Below, in pieces: positions 24,596 through 32,839 of a stretch of 64,000 nucleotides of DNA. The stretch's first letter is position 1. Each line of letters opens with the position of its first letter. This DNA is from Amycolatopsis nigrescens CSC17Ta-90 (GTDB taxonomy: Bacteria; Actinomycetota; Actinomycetes; Mycobacteriales; Pseudonocardiaceae). Location of the stretch: NCBI RefSeq assembly GCF_000384315.1, contig NZ_ARVW01000001.1:7857001-7921000 (forward strand). The letters run 5' to 3'. Position numbers and translations under genes: made by a program. The notes under the pieces were generated by a model. The model saw only the letters and a program-made list of their open reading frames with translations, ran no database searches and was not told where the DNA came from.

Positions 24596-25960
24596 TTAGG
24601 GCTGGATGGCTTTTTCCACGTCGGTGAGCATCGCGTCCACCCCGTGCAGCAGTTCGGAAAGGACCTCGCGGTCGGCGACCAGCGGCGGCGAGATCATCAG
24701 CATCGTGGCGCCGCGATCGTCACCGCGCAGGATGACCTTCGTCCGCTTGAAGGCCTCGGGCAGCACTTCGCGCAAGACCCTCGCCGACTCGGCGCTGTCG
24801 AATTCACGGCCCGAGTCGCGGTCGGCCATCAGCTCGACGGCGTAGAAGAACCCGGTGCCGCGCACGTCCTTCACGCACCGGTGCGCGTCCTTGAGCGATT
24901 CGAGCGCGCTGAAGAGCCTGGGGCCCTCGGAAAGCACGTGTTCCGGGACCTTCTCGTCCCGCATGGCGCTGATGTTCGCCACCGCGACCGCGGTGGACAC
25001 CGGATGCCCGCCCCAGGTGGCGCCGTGCGTGAACGTGCCACCGTGCGGCGAGTCGAAGAGTTCCTGCACCAGCTGTTCGCGCGCGATCATCCCGCCGAGC
25101 GGCGCGTACCCGGAGGTGGAGCCCTTGGCGAAGGTGATCAGGTCGGGGACGACGCCGGTGAGGCCGTGCCCGAACCAGTGGCCGAGCCGCCCGAACGAGC
25201 AGATCACCTCGTCGGAAACGAGCAGGATCCCGTACTTGTCGCACAACGCGCGCAGCGCCGGCCAGTAACCATCCGGCGGGACGAGCGCGCCGCGGCCGTT
25301 CTGCACCGGTTCCGCGAACACCGCGGCGATGGTTTCCGGCCCTTCTTCCAGGATGGTCGCTTCGATGGCCCGCACGCAGTCCAGTTCGGACGCGGGGCCG
25401 CAGTCGCCGACGTGGCCGAGGGTGTTCGGCACATGCCGGACACCGGGCAGCAGCGGCCCGAACGGGTCCTTGATCTTCGGCAGCGCGGTGACCGACAGGG
25501 CACCCAGAGTCGTTCCGTGGTAGGCCATCCGGCGGCTGATGATCTTCGTCCGCGCGGGCGCGCCCTTGCTGCGGTGGTACTGCCGGGCGAACTTCAGCGC
25601 GGTTTCCACCGCCTCCGAGCCGGAGTTGACGAAGAACGTGGTGCCGAGGTCGCCCGGCGCCAGCTCGGCGATGAGCGTGGCCGCTTCGATGGCGGGCGGA
25701 TGCGCGGAACCCCAGTTGGTGGCGTAGGCGAGGGTGCCGACCTGGTCGCTCGCCGCCCGCGCGATGTCCGCCCTGCCGTGCCCCATGTTGACGCAGAACA
25801 GCCCGGCGAGGCCGTCCAGGTGACGTTGCCCCTCGGTGTCGAAGAGGTAGCTTCCTTCGCCGCGGACGAAGACCGGGAACTCGCTCGCCCAGGCTTCCTT
25901 GCGGGTGAAATGCGGACCAAGGTGCCGGCGGGCTTTCGCGCGCAACTGTTCGACATCCAC
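24596..25960 (-). CDS. Class III PLP-dependent aminotransferase (omega-aminotransferase)
   Basis: A 454-residue class III (omega) aminotransferase. Visible family features: YLFDTEGQRHLDGLAGLFCVNMGHG, the cofactor-phosphate loop FVNSGSEAVETALKFAR, SRRMAYHGTTLGALSVT, VSDEVICSFGRLGHWFG with the pyridine-N Asp, and the Schiff-base Lys in ITFAKGSTSGYAPLGG. It would move amino groups from beta-alanine, GABA, putrescine or similar amines to pyruvate or 2-oxoglutarate. Start GTG 25960 is backed by GAAGGAGGT. Neighbouring permease, symporter and amidohydrolase point to amine catabolism. Confidence 0.9.
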   Translation of the reverse strand: MDVEQLRAKARRHLGPHFTRKEAWASEFPVFVRGEGSYLFDTEGQRHLDGLAGLFCVNMGHGRADIARAASDQVGTLAYATNWGSAHPPAIEAATLIAELAPGDLGTTFFVNSGSEAVETALKFARQYHRSKGAPARTKIISRRMAYHGTTLGALSVTALPKIKDPFGPLLPGVRHVPNTLGHVGDCGPASELDCVRAIEATILEEGPETIAAVFAEPVQNGRGALVPPDGYWPALRALCDKYGILLVSDEVICSFGRLGHWFGHGLTGVVPDLITFAKGSTSGYAPLGGMIAREQLVQELFDSPHGGTFTHGATWGGHPVSTAVAVANISAMRDEKVPEHVLSEGPRLFSALESLKDAHRCVKDVRGTGFFYAVELMADRDSGREFDSAESARVLREVLPEAFKRTKVILRGDDRGATMLMISPPLVADREVLSELLHGVDAMLTDVEKAIQP

Positions 25961-26030
25961 GGGGGCGACCTCCTTCGAAGCGGTAACCGGATGCTTTGAC
26001 CTTCGCAACAACACTGGTCCCAGCCCAGAG

Positions 26031-26063
26031 CCAGAATGCCGCCGTTCGATGGAACCAGCCCGG
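26031..26063. promoter_or_regulatory. CCAG direct-repeat pair, aminotransferase promoter
   Basis: CCAGAATGC begins at 26031 and CCAGCCCGG at 26055, again 24 bp apart, about 70 bp upstream of the aminotransferase start. The match is weaker than at the permease promoter, but the spacing is exact. Confidence 0.45.
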
Positions 26064-26186
26064 ATTCCGGCTCTCGGAATCTTGCGGGACACCCGCACCC
26101 GATCGATGGGGGCATGCGCAAAAAGCCTCGCATGCCCCCATCTCAGAATCTTGCGGGACACCCGCACCTGATCGATGGGAGCATGC
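26063..26186. repeat. Repeated palindromic unit with hairpin downstream of the sodium symporter gene
   Basis: A unit of about 40 bp occurs twice (26077-26116 and 26146-26186) with two or three differences. Each copy contains the perfect palindrome TGCGGGACACCCGCA (26083-26097 and 26152-26166). Between them a perfect 14-bp stem (26105-26118 with 26129-26142, 10-nt loop) forms a strong hairpin, and GATTCCG/CGGAATC (26063-26069/26075-26081) forms another. Position after the minus-strand symporter stop at 26194 suggests a compound terminator; the twin palindromes could also be operators for the aminotransferase gene. Confidence 0.6.
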
Positions 26187-26193
26187 CCCCATC

Positions 26194-27633
26194 TCAGACC
26201 GGTTCCGCCGCGCGTGCCACGACCGCGTCCCGGTCGCCGGTACCGCGGGCCACCGGAAGGCGTTCGCGGCCGGGCGCGATCCTGCTCCAGCCGAACACCA
26301 CCAGCAGGTTCAGCCCGAGGGAGACCACACCGGGGTTGATCCCGCCGAAGGTGACATCGGTGGCGTACAGGACGATCGCGGCCAGCACACCGGCGACCAT
26401 CCCGGCCGCCACCGCCGAGGCCCGCACCCGCCGGGCGAACAGCACCGCCAGCCAGCCGGGCACCACCTGCGCCAGCAGGTTGTAGGTCAGGTTCAGCACG
26501 GTGAGCATCAGGGTGGACGCGACCAGCGTGAGCACCGCCGCGAGCACCAGGAATCCCGCCACCGCCACCACCGTCCACCGGCGCTGCGCGCTGGGGGACA
26601 CGTTCGGCGCCAGGTTGCGGCAGACCATCCCGCCGATGGAGAGCGCGGTCGCGGCGAGCACCAGCACCCCGGACAGCGCGGCGCCGGCGGCCACCAGTCC
26701 GAGCATCCATTCCGGCAGCAAACCCTTGGCGGTCACCATGAACACCGTGTTCGGGTTGGCCAGGTCCGGGTGCGCGCTGACCCCGTAGTAGGCGGCGAAC
26801 ACCAGGAACGGATAGATCAGCATGTACAGCGGCATCCACACGGTGGAGGTCTTCACCGCCCGCTCGGAGCGGGCCGGGAACACATACGCCCCACCGAAAC
26901 CTAGGTAGAACACCACGCTCTGGAACGCGATGGTTGTCATCGCGAAGAGCAGGGCGTTGCCGCCCATCGTGGTCTGCGCGGCGGTGAGCACCTCCGGCCC
27001 GCTGACCTTGGCCATGCCGCCCGCCGCGAACACCGCCGCGACGCCCACCAGCACGACGCCGACCAGCATGAACACGTCCTTGAGGATGGAAACGAATGCC
27101 GGCGAGCGCACGCCGGAGACGGCGATGTAGATGAACGCGATGATCCCGGCGAGCAGCACGCACTGCACCGGGTTCAGGTGCAGCCCGAGGTTGCTCAGCA
27201 CCACCTGCAGCCCGATGAACTGGTACTGCCCCCAGGGAACCAGTGCGATCAGCATCGTGACGCAGGTGATGAGTTCGAGCGACCGGCTGTCGTAGTGCTT
27301 GCCGAACACGTCCGGCACGGTCATCGCCCCGTGCCGTTTCGCGGCCCGCCAGACCAGGGGAGCGAGGAAGTACCCGAGCGAGTAGGCGAGCAGGATGTAG
27401 CCGATGAACCAGATGCCGTAGCTCGCGCCGTTCGCGTAGATCCCGCTCGGGAAGCCGATCATGGTGCCGATGCTGTAGACCTCGCCGACGGCAAGGAAGT
27501 AGACCAGCCAGGCGGGGAACGATCGCCCACCGACCAGGAACTCGGAGATCCCGCCACCGCGGGTGCCCCGGCCCGCCCACACCGCCAGCCCGATCGACGC
27601 GGCCATCACCGCGCCCACCACCGCGATCAGCAT
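26194..27633 (-). CDS. Sodium:solute symporter (SSS family)
   Basis: A 479-residue protein with about 13 membrane segments. Family features are [34 protein letters not shown] near TM2, [30 protein letters not shown], and the [23 protein letters not shown] helix. SSS proteins bring in sugars, proline, pantothenate, organic acids or amines with sodium. ATG 27633 has GAGGAGG and overlaps the DUF3311 stop (TGATG), so it is coupled to that small partner. The substrate is unknown, but the operon suggests an amide or amine. Confidence 0.88.
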   Translation of the reverse strand: MLIAVVGAVMAASIGLAVWAGRGTRGGGISEFLVGGRSFPAWLVYFLAVGEVYSIGTMIGFPSGIYANGASYGIWFIGYILLAYSLGYFLAPLVWRAAKRHGAMTVPDVFGKHYDSRSLELITCVTMLIALVPWGQYQFIGLQVVLSNLGLHLNPVQCVLLAGIIAFIYIAVSGVRSPAFVSILKDVFMLVGVVLVGVAAVFAAGGMAKVSGPEVLTAAQTTMGGNALLFAMTTIAFQSVVFYLGFGGAYVFPARSERAVKTSTVWMPLYMLIYPFLVFAAYYGVSAHPDLANPNTVFMVTAKGLLPEWMLGLVAAGAALSGVLVLAATALSIGGMVCRNLAPNVSPSAQRRWTVVAVAGFLVLAAVLTLVASTLMLTVLNLTYNLLAQVVPGWLAVLFARRVRASAVAAGMVAGVLAAIVLYATDVTFGGINPGVVSLGLNLLVVFGWSRIAPGRERLPVARGTGDRDAVVARAAEPV

Positions 27634-27845
27634 CAGTCCTCCTCGGGGTAGTGGCGACGGTCGAAGAAGTGCCAGCTGACCCACAGGCACAGGGTGGTCA
27701 GCGGGCAGCAGCAGAACACCCAGAAGAAGACGAGCGGGATGCCGAAAACCGAGGCCGGGATGCCGGACACCAGCGGGATGCCGACGAGCAGCGCGGCGGC
27801 CGGAATGCCGAGTCCGATGAGGACACTCGGCCAGCTCCGGATCAC
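27633..27845 (-). CDS. DUF3311 small membrane protein, symporter partner
   Basis: A 70-residue protein with two hydrophobic segments (about residues 8-28 and 33-55) and the ending WVSWHFFDRRHYPEED. DUF3311 proteins of this size are regularly encoded directly before SSS symporters and are thought to be small subunits, similar to YhdT with PanF. Start GTG 27845 overlaps the amidohydrolase stop (GTGA); its own stop overlaps the symporter start. The three genes are therefore one translation-coupled unit. Confidence 0.8.
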   Translation of the reverse strand: MIRSWPSVLIGLGIPAAALLVGIPLVSGIPASVFGIPLVFFWVFCCCPLTTLCLWVSWHFFDRRHYPEED

Positions 27846-29500
27846 CGGGCGCCGCCGCTCGCCCAGACCAGCTCGCCGCCGCTGACCGTCGCCTCCACCG
27901 TCAGGTCGCGAATACGGTCCAGGTCCACCGCGGTGGGATCCTCGGAGAGCACGGCCAGATCCGCCAGTTTGCCGACCTCCAGACTGCCCTTGCTGTCCTC
28001 CTCGCCGGCGAGGTACGCCGCGTCGATCGTGTAACCGCGCAGCGCGGCGTCGACGTTCACCGCCTGTTCCGGCCCGAGGATCTGCCCGTCGCGGGTTCTG
28101 CGCCGCACCGCGCACCAGATGCCTTCCAGCGGCGGCACCGGGGTCACCGGCGTGTCCGAGTGCAGTCCGAAGTGGATTCCGCGGGCCCTGGCCGAGGCCA
28201 GCGGGCTGATCCGGCGTGCCCGCTCCGGTCCGAGGAAGACGTCGCGGTGCCGGTCACCCCAGTAGTGCACGTGCTTGATGAAGAACGACGCCAGCACGTC
28301 GTGCGCGGCCATCCGGTCGAGCTGGTCCTCGCGGACGGTCTGGCAGTGCTCGATGCGGTGGCGGCGCCCGGTGCCCGCCGGTGCGCCCAGCCGGGTGTAG
28401 CCGTCGATGATGGCCTCGATCGCGGCGTCCCCGTTGCCGTGCACGGCGACCTGCCAGCCCGCCGCGTCCAGTGCGGCGATCCGGCCGCTGAGCTCGGCCG
28501 GGTCGAGCAGCATCATGCCGTGCTCGTCGGGAGCGCAGGTGTAGCCCTCCGCGAGGCATCCGGTGCGGCCCTGGATCGAACCGTCGGCGATGATCTTCAC
28601 CCCGGCCATGGTGAACCGCGGCCCCGCGCCGGTGAGGTCCGGCCGTTCGGGGCTGCCTTGGGCCAAGCCCGGCACCAGGTTGTCGATCAGGTAGCCGCGA
28701 ATCCTGGTCCGCAGCCTGCCGGCTCGCAGAAGTGCCTGGTACGCCTCGAGTTCAGCGGCCCCGCCGATCAGCCCCACCCCGGTGTCGTGCACCGAGGTCA
28801 CCCCGTTCGCCAGGTACTCCTCGTCGGCGAGCAGCAGGGCCTCGGCCAGCTCGTCCGCCCCCTGTCCCGGCAGGCGCGAGGTGACCAGGAAGGCCGCGGT
28901 CTCGATCAGGAGGCCGGTCGGCTCGCCGCGCTCGTCCCTGGCGATCCGCCCGCCCGGCGGGTCCGGGGTGGCCGCGGTGATCCCGACAGTCCGCAGCGCC
29001 GCCGAGTTCGCCACGCAGAAGTGCCCGGAGACATGGGTGAGCACCACCGGGCTGTGCGGGGAGACCGGGTCCAGGTCCGAGCGCGCCGGATGCCGGTTGT
29101 CCTTGAGCAGGGTGTCGTCGTAGCGGTAGCCGCGCACCCATTCGCCAGTGCCGCGATCGGTCACCGCCTGCGCGACCCGCGCCACGATGTCTTCGATCGT
29201 GTCGTTGGGCGGGCTGCCGGCGTCCACCGGGGCGGCCAGCGTCATCCCGAAGAAGGCCGGATGGTTGTGCGACTCCACGAAGCCGGGGATCGCCGTGCGG
29301 CCGGCCAGGTCGAGCACCCTGGTGTCCGGTCCGATCAGGCCGGTGATGTCGCGGTCGTTCCCCACCGCGAGGATCCGGCCGTCCCGTGCGGCTAGCGCAC
29401 CGGCGCGGGTGCCCGCCCCGTCCATGGTGAGCACGGTGCCACCGAGCGCGACGAAGTCCGCTGCCAGCCGCCCTTCGGCCCGTCGAGGGAACTGCTCCAC
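27842..29500 (-). CDS. Amidohydrolase family 3 protein (YtcJ-like)
   Basis: A 552-residue metal-dependent amidohydrolase. Motifs in order: TVLTMDGAG...ALAARDGRILAVG (N-terminal beta-sandwich), GFVESHNHPAFF (HxH metal pair), GVKIIADGSIQGRTG (bridging Lys), VAVHGNGDAAI and RRHRIEHCQ (His ligands), GLHSDTPVTP (catalytic Asp), and the C-terminal GSLEVGKLADLAVLSEDP. Enzymes of this branch hydrolyse amides, formamides or carbamates. GTG 29500 follows AGGAGG. It heads the operon with DUF3311 and the symporter, and carries a 24-bp CCAG repeat pair upstream. Confidence 0.88.
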   Translation of the reverse strand: MEQFPRRAEGRLAADFVALGGTVLTMDGAGTRAGALAARDGRILAVGNDRDITGLIGPDTRVLDLAGRTAIPGFVESHNHPAFFGMTLAAPVDAGSPPNDTIEDIVARVAQAVTDRGTGEWVRGYRYDDTLLKDNRHPARSDLDPVSPHSPVVLTHVSGHFCVANSAALRTVGITAATPDPPGGRIARDERGEPTGLLIETAAFLVTSRLPGQGADELAEALLLADEEYLANGVTSVHDTGVGLIGGAAELEAYQALLRAGRLRTRIRGYLIDNLVPGLAQGSPERPDLTGAGPRFTMAGVKIIADGSIQGRTGCLAEGYTCAPDEHGMMLLDPAELSGRIAALDAAGWQVAVHGNGDAAIEAIIDGYTRLGAPAGTGRRHRIEHCQTVREDQLDRMAAHDVLASFFIKHVHYWGDRHRDVFLGPERARRISPLASARARGIHFGLHSDTPVTPVPPLEGIWCAVRRRTRDGQILGPEQAVNVDAALRGYTIDAAYLAGEEDSKGSLEVGKLADLAVLSEDPTAVDLDRIRDLTVEATVSGGELVWASGGAR

Positions 29501-29567
29501 AAGAACCTCCTGCTCGCCGGCTGTCCTGGCTCAAGACAGTGCGTCACGGCAGGCCGGCTGGAAAGGG

Positions 29568-29600
29568 CCAGAACCGGTCGGGCGGGAGGTACCAGTTCAG
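29568..29600. promoter_or_regulatory. CCAG direct-repeat pair, amidohydrolase promoter
   Basis: CCAGAACCG begins at 29568 and CCAGTTCAG at 29592, 24 bp apart and about 68 bp before the amidohydrolase start; the second copy overlaps the end of the MocR gene. Same spacing as the sites at 24459 and 26031. Confidence 0.5.
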
Positions 29601-31060
29601 CGGGTCAGCAGGTCGTCGCAGACCTTGCCGAGCAGCCGGATACCCGGTTCGATCGAGCGTTGCGCCACCGCGGCGAAACCGATCCTGAAGTGGTTGAGCG
29701 GGGCGTTCTCGTCCTGGAAGAAGATGTCACCCGGCTCGATCAGGATCCCTTCCCGCTCGGCCCGCCGGACCAGCTCGCGGCAGTCCAGCTCGGGCGGGCC
29801 GGTCATCCAGAGGCTCACCCCGCCGGGCGGATACGGTCCCTGCGGCCAGGGCAGGTGCTCCTGCGCCGCCGCGCAGGCCGCCTCCCACTTGCGCTTGAGC
29901 TTGCCCCGGTAGCGCCGCAGCGACCGGTGGTACTCGCCGCCGCTGATCAGCAGGGCGAGTGCGCGTTGCAGATGTCCCGGTGGGTGCCGCAGCACGTAAC
30001 GGCGGGCCTCCCGCAGCTCGCGCACGAGCTCGCTGGGTCCCACCAGGTAGCCGAGCCGCAGGCCGGGGGAGAGGAACTTGGAGAAGGTGCCGAGGTAGAC
30101 CGCGTCGCCGGTGTCGTCCAGCGCCTTGAGTGCCGGGGTCGGGCTGCCCTGGTAGCGGAACTCGCTGTCGTAGTCGTCCTCGACCACCACCGTGCCGGCG
30201 GAGGCGGCCAGCGCGAGCAGCTGGCGTCGTCTGCTGATGCTCAGCGTGACGTTGCTGGGGTGGTGGTGACTGGGGGTGAGGTAGAGCAGGTCCGTGCCGG
30301 TCAGCGAGTCCGGCGGCCGGAGTCCGCGGTGATCGACCTCGATGCCCCGTACCGCGGCGCCGGTGCGCAGGAAGATGTGGCGGGCGTCGAGGTAGCCGGG
30401 GTTCTCCATGGCCACGCGCTGGTCGGGGCCGAGCAGCACCCGGCCGAGCAGGTCCAGCCCCTGCTGCGAGCCGACGGTGACCAGCACCTCGGACGGGTCC
30501 GCCTCGATGCCGCGTGCGGTGAGCAGGTGCCGGCAGATCATCTCCACCAGCATCGGGTCGTCCGAGCCGAGGCTGTCCTGCAGGCTGTGGAACACGTGCG
30601 GCTGGTAGAGCGCGTCGCGCAGGCAGCGGGTCCACGAGCGGGCGGGGAACGCGCTGATGTCGGTCTGGCCGGCGAGGAACGGGTACGGGTAGGTGTGCCA
30701 GTCGGCGCGCTTCTCGACGTGCGCGACACCGGCGTCGGGCTGGCGTCTCATCCGCCGCGACCAGTCGATGCGGGAGGCGGTGTCGTGCTCCTGGACCGCG
30801 CAGTGCGGGCGCATCTCGGAGTTGACGAACAGGCCGCTGCGTTCCTTGCTCTCCACGTACCCCTCGGCCACCAGTTCCTGGTAGGCCAGGTTGATCGTGT
30901 TGCGGGAGACGCCGAGCTCGGCGGCCAGCTCCCGGGAGCTGGGCAGGCGGTGCTGCACGTCGAAGGTGCCGACCGCGATGCCGTGTTCGATGGCGCGACG
31001 CACCTGCCGGTAGAGCGGCTCCCGCGCCGACCGGTCGATTTCGATCAACGTTCTGGGCAA
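29597..31060 (-). CDS. MocR/GabR-type transcriptional regulator
   Basis: A 487-residue fusion of an N-terminal GntR winged helix (residues 12-80: PLYRQVRRAIEHGIAVGTFDVQHRLPSSRELAAELGVSRNTINLAYQELVAEGYVE) to a fold-type I aminotransferase-like domain (about 120-480). The PLP-lysine region GTFSKFLSPGLRLGY and the VEDDYDSEFRYQG stretch with the PLP-binding Asp are intact, so PLP binding is likely. Members sense PLP or amino compounds and control transport and aminotransferase genes. TTG 31060 is chosen with AGGAG upstream. The neighbouring permease, aminotransferase and amidohydrolase promoters share a direct-repeat signature. Confidence 0.9.
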   Translation of the reverse strand: MPRTLIEIDRSAREPLYRQVRRAIEHGIAVGTFDVQHRLPSSRELAAELGVSRNTINLAYQELVAEGYVESKERSGLFVNSEMRPHCAVQEHDTASRIDWSRRMRRQPDAGVAHVEKRADWHTYPYPFLAGQTDISAFPARSWTRCLRDALYQPHVFHSLQDSLGSDDPMLVEMICRHLLTARGIEADPSEVLVTVGSQQGLDLLGRVLLGPDQRVAMENPGYLDARHIFLRTGAAVRGIEVDHRGLRPPDSLTGTDLLYLTPSHHHPSNVTLSISRRRQLLALAASAGTVVVEDDYDSEFRYQGSPTPALKALDDTGDAVYLGTFSKFLSPGLRLGYLVGPSELVRELREARRYVLRHPPGHLQRALALLISGGEYHRSLRRYRGKLKRKWEAACAAAQEHLPWPQGPYPPGGVSLWMTGPPELDCRELVRRAEREGILIEPGDIFFQDENAPLNHFRIGFAAVAQRSIEPGIRLLGKVCDDLLTR

Positions 31061-31124
31061 CGTGTGCTCCTAGCTGCCCGGTGCGGCTCGGTCCGTGCTG
31101 CGGTGGGTGAGCCTAACCCGGGCC

Positions 31125-31164
31125 GCCAAGTCGGCGCCAACCCGCCGAACAGTGCCAGCCAAGT
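31125..31164 (+). promoter_or_regulatory. SARP-like 11-bp-periodic heptamer repeats before the AMP-ligase gene
   Basis: Heptamers GCCAAGT (31125), GCCAACC (31136), a poor match GAACAGT (31147) and GCCAAGT (31158) start at exact 11-bp steps, 57 bp upstream of the ligase start. SARP regulators bind heptamer direct repeats with 11-bp period. The reverse complement of this heptamer recurs with the same period before the PKS operon (47049-47077). A MocR site is a less likely alternative. Confidence 0.6.
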
Positions 31165-31220
31165 CCCGGTGTCGATGCTGGAGCCACTTCCATCGACCAC
31201 GGTAAAGGGAGCAGGTCTGG

Positions 31221-32804
31221 ATGAAGGGCTTCAGGATCCACGATTCGAGGTGGAAGCACGGTCTCTATCTCGGCATCGTGCCGGAAACGGCCGCGGCCAG
31301 GAACAGCTCGACGCTGCTCACGCTCGACCACGATCTGGACGTCCTCCCCGAGGCCGGACGGCGGCTGACGGTGGCCGAGCTCGCCTACCACGTGGACGAC
31401 CTGGCCGGCAGGCTGTCGGCGGCCGGGGTCCGGTCCGGCGACCACACCGCGATCTACAAGACCGCCAACTTCGATGTCTGGGTGCTCGCCAGCGCCGCGT
31501 CGCGGATCGGAGCCACTCCGGTGCTGCTGTCGCCCGCCCTGGACGGCGCGACCGTCGGCGCCCTGCTCGGCAGGCTGGACCGGCCGCATCTGCTCACCGA
31601 CGCGGCCAAGCTCGACGTGCTGGCCGACGTGCCGGTGGCGGAGCTGACCAAGGGGGTGATCGTGGTGGCCGGAAGCAGGCCGGGCGCCGCGTCGCTCACC
31701 GAACTCGCCGGGAGCCCGCGGGTCCAGCCGGTGTTCCGCGGGCCGCAGGAGCCCGCGATGATCACGCACACTTCCGGCACCACCGGGCTGCCCAAACTGG
31801 TCGTGCACACCGCGCAGAGCATGCGGCTCCGGCTCCGGCCGCAGTGGTGGCTGCTGTCGCTGATGCGGAAGCAGGAGACCGTCGCGATCCACATCTCCTT
31901 CGTGCATTCGCGGATGTTCGCGGCGATGGCGCTGGCCCTGATGCAGGCCATGCCGGTGCTGCTGATGAGGGAGGCCGATTCCGGCAAGGTCGCCGACTTC
32001 TTCCTCAAGCACCGCCCGGGATTCATCGAGGCGCTGCCCAACTCGCTGATGGAATGGGAGGGGCTCGCCGACGATCCGCGAAAGCCGTTCGCGTCGGTGA
32101 AGTACTTCAGCAGCACGTTCGACGCGATCCACCCCAGGACGATGAGCCGGCTGCTCAAGTCGTCCGAGCGGCGGGCGCCGCTGTTCTTCCAGATCTACGG
32201 GCAGAGCGAGGTCGGCCCCGCGGTCGGCCGGCCCTACTTCCGCGGGTCTGCGCACCGGGCGGACGGGCGCTGCGTCGGTTTCTCGATGCCGGGCTGCGCG
32301 AAGGTTCGGGTGGTGAATCGGGAAGGGAAACGGCCTTCCGAGAAGAATCCCGGTTTCATCGAGGTCCAGTGGAAGGGCCTGGCGACGGACTACTTCGGCG
32401 AGCGGGAGCGGTACGACGCCAACCTCAACGACGGCTGGTGGCGCACCGGCGACGTCGGCTACCGCAGCAAGCTCGGCTGCCTGCACATGCTCGACCGCGA
32501 GGTGGACATGATCCCCGGGGTGCGCAGCAGCCTCGAGATCGAGGATCTCGTGCTGAGCAGGATGAACGAGCTGAACGAGCTGGTCGTGGTGTCCGGGCCG
32601 ACGGCCAAGCCGGTCCCGGTGGTCTGCACCAACGAGGACCAGCCGCTGGACCGGGATCGCTGGCGCGCGGCCGTCGCCGACTTCCCGCAGCTTGCCGACC
32701 CGATCCAGATCCCGCAGGCCGAGCTGCCGCGGACCGCGACGATGAAGGTGCAGCGGATCGAACTGTCCCGCCGGCTCTCCGCACAACTGGAAGAACGAGC
32801 TTGA
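31221..32804 (+). CDS. AMP-forming ligase / acyl-CoA synthetase-like enzyme
   Basis: A 527-residue member of the ANL adenylating superfamily. The phosphate-binding motif THTSGTTGLPK is at residues 182-192, FFQIYGQSEVGPAVG is the A5-type segment, GWWRTGDVGYRSKLG the A7 region and PRTATMKVQRIEL holds the C-terminal catalytic Lys. The N-terminus before residue 60 is unusual for acyl-CoA synthetases. The family includes acyl-CoA ligases and ATP-dependent diazotases (CreM type). Since the PKS operon encodes an aminotransferase likely to make an amino-naphthoquinone, diazotisation is an attractive but untested role. It is followed 35 bp later by a methyltransferase gene. Confidence 0.8.
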   Translation: MKGFRIHDSRWKHGLYLGIVPETAAARNSSTLLTLDHDLDVLPEAGRRLTVAELAYHVDDLAGRLSAAGVRSGDHTAIYKTANFDVWVLASAASRIGATPVLLSPALDGATVGALLGRLDRPHLLTDAAKLDVLADVPVAELTKGVIVVAGSRPGAASLTELAGSPRVQPVFRGPQEPAMITHTSGTTGLPKLVVHTAQSMRLRLRPQWWLLSLMRKQETVAIHISFVHSRMFAAMALALMQAMPVLLMREADSGKVADFFLKHRPGFIEALPNSLMEWEGLADDPRKPFASVKYFSSTFDAIHPRTMSRLLKSSERRAPLFFQIYGQSEVGPAVGRPYFRGSAHRADGRCVGFSMPGCAKVRVVNREGKRPSEKNPGFIEVQWKGLATDYFGERERYDANLNDGWWRTGDVGYRSKLGCLHMLDREVDMIPGVRSSLEIEDLVLSRMNELNELVVVSGPTAKPVPVVCTNEDQPLDRDRWRAAVADFPQLADPIQIPQAELPRTATMKVQRIELSRRLSAQLEERA

Positions 32805-32839
32805 CCCGCACCCGCGACCAACCTGAAGGAACCATCACC

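Noticed and set aside
24596..27580. A minus-strand open frame of about 990 codons joining part of the symporter region with the aminotransferase
   Set aside because: The upstream part is an out-of-frame shadow of the symporter and the 26.1-kb repeats; a clear GTG with GAAGGAGGT at 25960 starts the aminotransferase.
31125..31164. MocR operator for the divergent MocR gene
   Set aside because: The repeats follow an 11-bp SARP period and the same heptamer recurs before the PKS operon; the other MocR-linked promoters share a different CCAG motif with 24-bp spacing. Not fully excluded.
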